DNA of 64,000 nucleotides from Noviherbaspirillum sedimenti (GTDB taxonomy: Bacteria > Pseudomonadota > Gammaproteobacteria > Burkholderiales > Burkholderiaceae_D). Where the stretch lies: the NCBI RefSeq assembly GCF_003590835.1, contig NZ_QYUQ01000002.1, positions 1,178,001-1,242,000 on the forward strand, read 5' to 3'. Numbering within the stretch: position 1 is the first letter of the stretch; the number at the start of each line of letters is the position of its first letter. The position numbers were made by a program, and so were the translations under genes. The notes below the pieces were generated by a model. That model was not told the DNA's origin, did no database searches, and saw nothing but the letters and a program-made list of their open reading frames with translations. Below, one piece after another: positions 28,237-35,047 of the stretch.

Positions 28237-29234
28237 GCGGCGCCAACTCCCGGTCGGCGCCGCTGGCCGGCGCGCTCACGCCAGTCATCGGGCACGATGA
28301 AGCCGCGTCCGACTTCGAGCGCGGCATCCGGCGTCATTTCCAGCAAGGCAACCAGCAGCGGCATGCTGTCATGGGCGAAATGTTCCGCCAACGCGGCGTC
28401 CAGGGCTTGCCGGTCCAGCGCCTGTTGCGGCGCCACCCGGGCCGGCGCCAGCCAGCTTAGCCTGGGCAAAATGACCGCATGATGCACATCGAGCTGTTCG
28501 ACTTCCGCCAGTGCGCACCAGAAGCCGCGACAGTGGCCGGCAGCCACGCCGGGCGACGCCACCGCGCCCTCGTCATGCCGATGATAAAACAGCCAGCCCT
28601 TGAGCAGGGCCTGCGCGCGCGCCACCGGCTGCGGCAGATAGCGCTGCGCGGCCGGATGTTGCGCCAAAATCAACTGCCGCGAAAAAATCTTGTGCATCTT
28701 TGCGCCGAGCGTATCGGCCAGGTTCGGGCCGACAAAGTAATCGGCAGCCTGCCCTGCCCCGCTGGGCTCCAGCAGGTAGAACTTGGTGGCAAATTCCCAA
28801 TGCAGCAAATCGTCGCCCTGCTGCAGCAGGAAGTCGAATTCGCCAATGGTTTCGTTGCTGTCGGTGCGCACCTGCACGCCGTGCGCGCGCAGGACGCCCT
28901 GCGCGGCGAAATAAAACGCCATCAAGCGTTCGGCATAGCGGCCGAGCCGGGTGAATGGCTGGATTGCCAGGTATTCATGCAGCGCCTGCGGCGCCAGGTC
29001 GAGCGCCGCCAGCCATTGCAGCGTTGCCGGTGGCAGCGGCGCACCGATCGAGGCGACCTGCCCGGGCCACTGCGGCGCCGCCGGATCGAGCAGATCGGGC
29101 GAGTCCAGCAGCCATGCGAGCGCGCGCACATGTGGATCGCGCAAGTGGCCCCAGCGCAGATGGAAGCGCTGCTGGCAGGACTGTGCCGGCGCTTCAGCGC
29201 GTGCTTGCAGTATCGGCATGGGTGGCCATGGCAA
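28233..29234 (-). CDS. DUF1853 family protein, possible nuclease fold
   Basis: A 333-residue cytoplasmic protein that I recognise as DUF1853; no function is established. The conserved core is LGRYAERLMAFYF, then GEFDFLL and, after a short loop, HWEFATKFYLL. The pattern E/D-x-D followed by E-x-x-x-K after two strands resembles the catalytic centre of PD-(D/E)XK nucleases, which is an inference. The gene starts inside the end of the uracil-DNA glycosylase gene, overlapping it by up to 41 bases, so the two are translated from one transcript. An alternative ATG lies at 29219. Confidence 0.75.
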   Translation of the reverse strand: MPWPPMPILQARAEAPAQSCQQRFHLRWGHLRDPHVRALAWLLDSPDLLDPAAPQWPGQVASIGAPLPPATLQWLAALDLAPQALHEYLAIQPFTRLGRYAERLMAFYFAAQGVLRAHGVQVRTDSNETIGEFDFLLQQGDDLLHWEFATKFYLLEPSGAGQAADYFVGPNLADTLGAKMHKIFSRQLILAQHPAAQRYLPQPVARAQALLKGWLFYHRHDEGAVASPGVAAGHCRGFWCALAEVEQLDVHHAVILPRLSWLAPARVAPQQALDRQALDAALAEHFAHDSMPLLVALLEMTPDAALEVGRGFIVPDDWRERAGQRRRPGVGAA

Positions 29235-30153
29235 GGCAGAGGTCGCGCCAGGCCTTGCCCTTTTCTTCGGGTGCGCGCAGCAGGTAAGCAGGATGGTAGG
29301 TCACCACCAGCGGCACGCCGGCGTGGCGATGCACTTGACCGCGCAACTTTGCCACCGGCGTGTCGGCAGCTGCCTGCAGCAACGCCAGCGCGGCGCTCTT
29401 GCCGAGCGCGACGATAACGCTGGGCTGGATCAGGGCAATCTGGCGTTCCAGGTGAGGCAGGCACGCCGCGATCTCTGCCGGCGTCGGCGGCCGGTCGCGG
29501 CCATTCTCGCCGGTCGGGCGGCATTTGACAGCATTGGCGATATAGGCATTGTCGCCGCGCCGCAGGCCCATCGCCGCCAGCATGTTGTCGAGCAGCTTGC
29601 CGGCGGGACCGACGAAGGGCTCGCCCTGCAGATCCTCGTTGTAACCCGGCCCTTCGCCGACAAAGAGCCACTTTGCCTGGCGATCGCCGCTGCCAAACAC
29701 GGTGCGCGTGCGGCCTTCGCACAGGCGGCATTTAGTGCAGGCGGCAACGGTGGATTGCAAGCTTTCCCAATCCATGCGGTCGATGCCCTCGTCCGCTGGT
29801 GATGCGGACAACACATCCGGCGCATCTTCAAGCACCCAGTCCGGTACCGCTTCGTCCCACGCTGCCGGGCTGTCGGAGCGGGATGACGGTGCAGCCGGGG
29901 CAGTTGGGATAGCCGCAGTAGCCGGGACAACTGCGGCAAACGCCGGCGTCGGCCTTGCCGCAGCCGCATCGGCAAATGGCGCAGCAACTTGCGCCGCAAT
30001 TTCGGCCGCCACTGGCAAGCTCACTGGCGCTGCAACCGCGGCGGCCGCCGTTGCCGGCGCCAGATCTGCTGGCTGCCGCTCGCGCAGCCGCCACAAGGGC
30101 CCCACGCCGATTTCCTGCAAAAAGCGCGCACGCCGGGGATCCATGGATGTCAT
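29194..30153 (-). CDS. Uracil-DNA glycosylase, family 4 (iron-sulfur type)
   Basis: This enzyme removes uracil from deaminated DNA. The C-terminal 190 or so residues show the family-4 pattern: iron-sulfur cysteines CTKC, then KC and C about 20 residues apart. Motif A is GEGPGYNEDLQGEPFVG and motif B is HPAYLLR. The N-terminal 110 or so residues are an unusually long Ala/Pro-rich low-complexity linker after a short head (RRARFLQEIGVGPLW). The ATG at 30153 overlaps the rimI stop (ATGA), so translation is coupled; an ATG two codons upstream is also possible. Confidence 0.88.
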   Translation of the reverse strand: MTSMDPRRARFLQEIGVGPLWRLRERQPADLAPATAAAAVAAPVSLPVAAEIAAQVAAPFADAAAARPTPAFAAVVPATAAIPTAPAAPSSRSDSPAAWDEAVPDWVLEDAPDVLSASPADEGIDRMDWESLQSTVAACTKCRLCEGRTRTVFGSGDRQAKWLFVGEGPGYNEDLQGEPFVGPAGKLLDNMLAAMGLRRGDNAYIANAVKCRPTGENGRDRPPTPAEIAACLPHLERQIALIQPSVIVALGKSAALALLQAAADTPVAKLRGQVHRHAGVPLVVTYHPAYLLRAPEEKGKAWRDLCLAMATHADTASTR

Positions 30154-30641
30154 AGGCACAACCTCATCACAATCGCATCTTCGCGGGCGCCGCCGGTGGC
30201 GGGATAGTATGCTTTGCGCAAGCCAATGCGCACATAGCCGTAACGCTCATATACCGCCAGCGCGCGCTGGTTGGAGGGGCGCACTTCCAGCAGGATCGAG
30301 GTCATGCCCTGCCCGCGCGCCAGCGCGCCAACCCGGTCCAGCAGCCTGCGCCCCAGCCCCTGCCCCTGCAGGTCGGCACGCACGCTGATATTCAACAGAT
30401 GCATTTCGTCAACCACCGGCATCGCCAGGAAATAGCCGGCCAGTTTGAACGTCGGCTCCCGCACCACCCAGGCTTCATAGCCGCTGGCGAGCGAATCGAG
30501 AAAATTGCCGCGGCTCCAGGGATGCGGATAGACGCTGTTCTCGATCGCCAACACTTGTTCGATATCGGCGTCCTGCATGGGCTCCAGTATCAGCATGTCG
30601 GGATTTTCGGGCTGCATCCCGGCTGGCCACGTCAGGTTCAC
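30150..30641 (-). CDS. rimI: Ribosomal protein S18-alanine N-acetyltransferase
   Basis: RimI acetylates the N-terminal alanine of ribosomal protein S18. The GNAT fold shows the Q/RxxGxG/A acetyl-CoA motif as LQGQGLGRRLLDR. Other family blocks are EVRPSNQRALAVYERYGY and the early HPWSRGNFLDSL. The start is uncertain. I chose the GTG at 30641, which overlaps the tsaB stop and has GGGAG 7 bases upstream; ATG codons at 30617 and 30596 would give a more usual N-terminus. The tsaB-rimI pairing is widespread. Confidence 0.88.
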   Translation of the reverse strand: MNLTWPAGMQPENPDMLILEPMQDADIEQVLAIENSVYPHPWSRGNFLDSLASGYEAWVVREPTFKLAGYFLAMPVVDEMHLLNISVRADLQGQGLGRRLLDRVGALARGQGMTSILLEVRPSNQRALAVYERYGYVRIGLRKAYYPATGGAREDAIVMRLCL

Positions 30642-31354
30642 GCCGCCGCTCCCGCCTTGGCCAGGCGCTCGCTGGTGGTCAGTGCGACCTTGTTGCGCAG
30701 GTACAGTGGTTGCGCATCCTGCGCCGCCAGCGTTTCGCCGCGGGCGAACGCCAGGCGCGCCAGTTGCGCGATCTGCAACGCATGCGGCATCACGTCGGGC
30801 AAGGCGCCGGCGGCGAAGGCGGCGCCGGCGAAGGCATCGGCATACGCCTGCAAGCCGTTGCCGCATGCCACGGCCGTGCCTCGCGGCGCCACCGCTGCCG
30901 GCGCGGACAGCGTCGGCGCCACCACTTCCCGCCAGCCGCCGCTGTCGTCGCCGTCGCGATCTTCATAGCGATACTGCGCCCAGTACACTTCGCCCATGCG
31001 GGCGTCGAGAATCGCGAGCACGTCGGCAGCGCCGCTACGGCTGCGGCAAGCCTGCGCCATTGCCAGCAAGGTCACGACCGGAATCACCGGACGCCGGCTG
31101 CCAAAAGCCAGGCCCTGCACCACGCCGGCCGCCGTGCGCACGCCGGTAAACGAACCCGGGCCGCTGCCGAACGCCAGCGCCTCGCATTGTTCCAGGCGGA
31201 TGCCGGCCTGCCCGAGCAGGCGTTGCACCAGCGGCAAAATCGCGGCCGAATGGGTCTTGCCCCCGTCGGCTTCCTGGGTGAATAGCTGGTCACCCAACAA
31301 CAGGGCAGCCGAGGCGCGCTCGGCGGATGTTTCAATGGCAAGGATGGTAGGCAT
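30638..31354 (-). CDS. tsaB: tRNA threonylcarbamoyladenosine biosynthesis protein TsaB
   Basis: TsaB is a partner of TsaD in forming t6A37 in ANN-decoding tRNAs. The 238-residue ASKHA-fold protein begins ILAIETSAERASAAL and has the conserved FGSGPGSFTGVRTAAGVVQGLA block (family signature at about residues 66-86). The C-terminal part is alanine-rich. It heads the minus-strand run tsaB, rimI, uracil-DNA glycosylase, DUF1853, in which every junction overlaps. It is divergent from a histidine kinase gene. Confidence 0.93.
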   Translation of the reverse strand: MPTILAIETSAERASAALLLGDQLFTQEADGGKTHSAAILPLVQRLLGQAGIRLEQCEALAFGSGPGSFTGVRTAAGVVQGLAFGSRRPVIPVVTLLAMAQACRSRSGAADVLAILDARMGEVYWAQYRYEDRDGDDSGGWREVVAPTLSAPAAVAPRGTAVACGNGLQAYADAFAGAAFAAGALPDVMPHALQIAQLARLAFARGETLAAQDAQPLYLRNKVALTTSERLAKAGAAA

Positions 31355-31509
31355 GCCGGTATTTTACCGCGCCCGCGCAGCGATGGCGCTGCGGCGCGAA
31401 CGCTTTCCACGCTGTTGCTGCCGGCAGGAAGTCTGTTAACATGTCAACTGCGGCAGCGGCTGCGAACAAGAACACAAATAAGCATAACCAGCGCAGCCAT
31501 CCCGGGCGC

Positions 31510-31551
31510 AAGCGACACCCAATAAGCGACACCCCATAAGCGACACCAAAT
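31510..31551. repeat. Three direct repeats, 14-bp unit AAGCGACACCCAAT
   Basis: Three abutting copies: AAGCGACACCCAAT, AAGCGACACCCCAT and AAGCGACACCAAAT. They end 10 bases before the ATG of the histidine kinase gene, in the 207-base gap divergent from tsaB. Confidence 0.9.
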
Positions 31552-31561
31552 AACGGCGAAT

Positions 31562-32251
31562 ATGGACCACCCACCGCAGGAACCGGTACTTTCCCTCTTT
31601 CTGGCATCTTCCGTGCACGACATGAAGAATTCGGTCGGCATGTTGTCGGCTTCGCTGGAAAAGCTGCTGGGCGAACTCGATCCGCAAGCCTTCGCCGCCT
31701 ACCAGGAAATGGCGCACATGCTGTTTGAAGTGCGGCGCGTCAATGGCAACCTGACCCAGCTGCTGACCTTGTACAAGCTGGGGGAACGCCTGTACCCCTT
31801 CGACCCGCAGGCCTGTGCCATCGACCAGTGCGCGCTGGAGCTGGAGTCGATGAACCGCACCCTGCTCGATTCCCGCGGCATCACCCTGTATGTCGACAAT
31901 CCGCCCGGCCTGATCTGGCATTTCGATGAAGACCTGATTGGCGGCGTGCTCAACCATGCGATCAACAATGCCATCCGCTACACCCATGACAAGATCCGGC
32001 TGGCGTTCACCCTGCACGACGGCCGCCTGGAAGTCCGTGTGGAAGACAATGGCCCGGGCTATCCGGAAGCGCTGCTCGCGGCGCCCGCAGCATGCCAGGG
32101 CGTCAACTTCGGTAGCGGCAGCACCGGCCTGGGCCTGTATTTCGCGCGCGAAGTCGCCAGCCTGCACCGCCATCGCGAGCGGCAAGGCACGCTGCGCCTG
32201 GAAAACGGCGGCGCCCTCGGCGGCGGCTGCTTCATCCTGGAACTTCCGTGA
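31562..32251 (+). CDS. Small soluble histidine kinase
   Basis: A 229-residue kinase without membrane helices or a recognisable sensor domain. The likely phospho-acceptor is His19 in SSVHDMKNSVG. A four-helix dimerisation part of about 90 residues is followed by an ATP-binding domain with N-box NHAINNAIRY, G1 VEDNGPGYP and G2 GSGSTGLGLYFA. It is followed after 28 bases by a CheY-TPR gene, presumably its partner. Input could come from protein contacts, as no ligand domain is visible. Three 14-bp repeats precede the start. Confidence 0.82.
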   Translation: MDHPPQEPVLSLFLASSVHDMKNSVGMLSASLEKLLGELDPQAFAAYQEMAHMLFEVRRVNGNLTQLLTLYKLGERLYPFDPQACAIDQCALELESMNRTLLDSRGITLYVDNPPGLIWHFDEDLIGGVLNHAINNAIRYTHDKIRLAFTLHDGRLEVRVEDNGPGYPEALLAAPAACQGVNFGSGSTGLGLYFAREVASLHRHRERQGTLRLENGGALGGGCFILELP

Positions 32252-32279
32252 TTAACTGCCCTGAATCCGGCTGCCTGAC

Positions 32280-33602
32280 ATGAATCATCCCGCACATCCC
32301 GACTGGTCGCGCAAGACTTATCTGGTGATCGATGATTTTTCCATCGTCCACCGCATGCTGCGCGACATGCTGCGCAAGCTCGGCGCGGTGGCGATCGACA
32401 CCGTCAAGAATGGCGCCGATGCCATCGCCCTGCTGCGCGAAAAGCCTTACGACGTGGTCCTGTGCGACTACAATTTTTCCGAAGGCCCGAATGGCCAGCA
32501 AATCCTGGAAGAAGCCCGGCATCGCGAACTGCTCGGCCTGACCTGCATCTGGCTCATGGTCAGTTCGGAAAAAGCCGTCGAAACCGTGATGGGCGCGGCC
32601 GAAATGGCGCCCGACGGTTACATCCTCAAGCCGCTGACCGATTCGCTGCTGCTGGCACGCCTGAACCGTGCCTGGGACCGCAAGCAGGCCTTCACCGCCA
32701 TCGACCGCGCCTATGCCGCGCGCGATTACCGGCGGGCGGCAGCCTTGTGCGACCAGGGCCTGGCCAGTACGCCGGTCCATGCCATGGATCTGCTGCGCAT
32801 GAAAGCCGGCCTGCTGCTCAAGGCCGGCTTGCACCAGGCGGCGCGGCAGGCGTATGAACAGGCGCTGGCGCAGCGCGAACAGGTCTGGGCCAAGGCTGGC
32901 CTGGCGCGGCTCGACTGCCTCGAAGGCCGTCATGCCGACGCCAAACAGCGGCTGCTGAAAATCGTCCGCGAACACCCGTCTTTTCTGGATGCCTACGACC
33001 AGCTGGCGCAAACCCTGCAATCGCTGGGCGAAACCGCTGCGGCGCTGGCGGTACTGGAACACGCGGCGCGGCTGTCGCCGTATGCCGTCATGCGGCAGAA
33101 AAACCTCGGCGACCTTGCCCTGCAGCTCGGCAAATTGGACGTTGCTGAACAGGCCTACCAGACCAGCATCGCGGTCGGCGAATATTCCATCCTGAACTCG
33201 CCCCACGCCTATCTGGGTCTGGCGCGACTATATGAGAATAGCGGGCGAGCAGACGCGGCCGTGGCATTGCTGGCGACGGCCAGGCAGCGCTTCCCTGACG
33301 CGCAGGTCGACTTGCCGGCGCAGATCGGCAAAAGCCAGGCCCACGCCCCGGCCGTCCAGGAAAAAACGCCTCCCACGCCGGCGACTGACCCCAAGGTCCA
33401 GGCCTTGCATCAGCGCGCGCAAGCCTTGCTCCGGTATATGGAAACCAATGGCTATAACCCAGTTTCCGCCGAAGAAGTCCGTGCCGTGCTGGCGCGGGCG
33501 GAAAAACTGGCGCCACGCCACGGCCATTCAGAGGAGCTACTTGCCGCCCTGCAAACGCTTGGCGCCGGCAGCAATGGCGGACGCATTGCCGCACGCAACT
33601 GA
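32280..33602 (+). CDS. Response regulator with TPR output domain
   Basis: A 440-residue protein. An N-terminal receiver domain (about 12-135) has acidic pair DD near 18-19, phospho-acceptor Asp63 in VLCDYNF and the conserved Lys in YILKPL. A tetratricopeptide-repeat region from about 145 to 310 follows, then a Pro/Lys-rich stretch and a C-terminal helical part. It lacks a DNA-binding domain, so output is probably by protein-protein contact. It lies between the small kinase and a thioredoxin-like gene, and the spacing suggests cotranscription with the kinase. Confidence 0.83.
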   Translation: MNHPAHPDWSRKTYLVIDDFSIVHRMLRDMLRKLGAVAIDTVKNGADAIALLREKPYDVVLCDYNFSEGPNGQQILEEARHRELLGLTCIWLMVSSEKAVETVMGAAEMAPDGYILKPLTDSLLLARLNRAWDRKQAFTAIDRAYAARDYRRAAALCDQGLASTPVHAMDLLRMKAGLLLKAGLHQAARQAYEQALAQREQVWAKAGLARLDCLEGRHADAKQRLLKIVREHPSFLDAYDQLAQTLQSLGETAAALAVLEHAARLSPYAVMRQKNLGDLALQLGKLDVAEQAYQTSIAVGEYSILNSPHAYLGLARLYENSGRADAAVALLATARQRFPDAQVDLPAQIGKSQAHAPAVQEKTPPTPATDPKVQALHQRAQALLRYMETNGYNPVSAEEVRAVLARAEKLAPRHGHSEELLAALQTLGAGSNGGRIAARN

Positions 33603-33624
33603 CGGAAACACCTACAATACGCGC

Positions 33625-34047
33625 ATGACTGCACTTACCCTGGAACAAGATAACCGACCCCAGATACGGGATTTGCTTGGCGACGATACCTGGATCGTCG
33701 CCTGTCTATGCGCCGCCTGGTGCGACGTCTGCAAGGCTTACCGCACCGGCTTCGACGAATTCGCCGCGCAACATCCCGACAAGTGTTTCCTGTGGATCGA
33801 TGTCGAAGACCAGGCCGACCTGGTGGGCGACCTTGATATTGAAAATTTCCCCACCCTGCTGCTGCAGCGCGGCGACCAGGTCGCCTTCTTCGGCGCGATC
33901 CAGCCCGATATTGGCATCGCCAGACGCCTGTTATCCGCCTATGCGCAACAATCCACGGCGGAACTGCAAGCCGCAACGGCAGGCAATAATGACCGTCAAG
34001 CCTGGCAGGAAGCGTGCAATCTGCGCCAGCGCCTGCGCGACAATTAA
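33625..34047 (+). CDS. Thioredoxin-like protein
   Basis: A 140-residue cytoplasmic thioredoxin-fold protein. The redox motif is WCDVC (Cys33, Cys36) in place of WCGPC, with the cis-proline Pro76 in NFPTLLL, so it is probably redox-active. A helical tail of about 35 residues follows. It begins 22 bases after the CheY-TPR gene. There is no clear ribosome site, and TACAAT lies 7 bases upstream of the ATG, so a leaderless transcript from its own promoter is possible. The partner protein is unknown. Confidence 0.82.
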   Translation: MTALTLEQDNRPQIRDLLGDDTWIVACLCAAWCDVCKAYRTGFDEFAAQHPDKCFLWIDVEDQADLVGDLDIENFPTLLLQRGDQVAFFGAIQPDIGIARRLLSAYAQQSTAELQAATAGNNDRQAWQEACNLRQRLRDN

Positions 34048-34189
34048 GCTGGCAAAAACCGGCTTGTAACCAGAATCCCGCAATGCCAAACCACAACTTA
34101 CAATTGTTACCGCAAATTTAGTTGCAAATTAGCCAATCATGGATTATCTTTTTGCCATTGATAATAAAATAATAATCCAGAGAGACGAA

Positions 34190-35044
34190 ATGGCCTTTAT
34201 CCACTCCGCCGGCGATGCGGCTACTTCCTGGAATATCCCCGGGCAGGCAGGCGCCAGCAGCGTATTCCTGCTGATCGACGGCGCGCAATATCCGGGTATC
34301 TGGCGCATTCTGCAATACCGCTTCCGCCGCCTGCCCTGGGTCAGCCTGGCCGATGCCGACTGTGCCAGCGAGTCCGGCCCGGTGCTGCTGCATGCCACCA
34401 GTGACCAGACCATGACACTTGCCTGGTTTCTGGAACACACCAAGGGTTTGCATTGCCTGAGCTGGATCGAGTCCTCGCTGGGATTGACAGCCATGCGCGA
34501 CCATCTGCGCAGCCTGGCGCGAATCACGGCCGAAGACGGCGTCAGCTATGACATGCGCTTTTACGATACGCGCATCCTGCCGGCCTGGTACCAGATGCTC
34601 GATGCGCACCAGGAAGTGCATGCGCTCGGCCCGATCAATTCCTGGACCTACCTCGACCGCGATAGCTTGCCATGCACCCTGTTCGGCCATTCGCAAGCGC
34701 ACGCACCTGCGGGCCAGACGCTGCAACTGAGCGCAACGCAGGAACGATCGCTGCTGGAAGCCACGCTGCCGGATATCGTCCTGGAATACCTCGAGCAGAA
34801 TGGCAACGCCGACCTGGCCGCCATGCCGCCCGCACAGCGCTATGCCTTCATTGCCGACCAGGTGAAAAAGGCAAGCAGCCAGTACGGCATCGTCTCGATC
34901 CAGGAAATCGCGCTGTTCTGTTCGCTGGCGCTGGGCATCGGCTGCAATTTCGACAAGCTGCTGCCGGTAGCGCAAGTCTTGCAGAAATTTACCGGCGCCG
35001 CCGCGCGCAGCGCGGGCGGCTACGCTGCCCTGCAAAACGCCTGA
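34190..35044 (+). CDS. DUF4123 domain protein, type VI secretion adaptor-like
   Basis: A protein of about 284 residues. I recognise the DUF4123 pattern: LIDGAQYPGI near the start, then a central segment FLEHTKGLHCLSW and HLRSLARI. DUF4123 proteins (Tap/TEC) are chaperones that load effectors onto VgrG of type VI secretion systems. The start at 34190 is preferred because GAGAGACGA precedes it; an ATG at 34139 lacks a ribosome site. No vgrG, effector or other type VI gene is nearby, so it is an orphan here. It converges on pbpC with 3 bases between stops. Confidence 0.68.
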   Translation: MAFIHSAGDAATSWNIPGQAGASSVFLLIDGAQYPGIWRILQYRFRRLPWVSLADADCASESGPVLLHATSDQTMTLAWFLEHTKGLHCLSWIESSLGLTAMRDHLRSLARITAEDGVSYDMRFYDTRILPAWYQMLDAHQEVHALGPINSWTYLDRDSLPCTLFGHSQAHAPAGQTLQLSATQERSLLEATLPDIVLEYLEQNGNADLAAMPPAQRYAFIADQVKKASSQYGIVSIQEIALFCSLALGIGCNFDKLLPVAQVLQKFTGAAARSAGGYAALQNA

Positions 35045-35047
35045 ACT

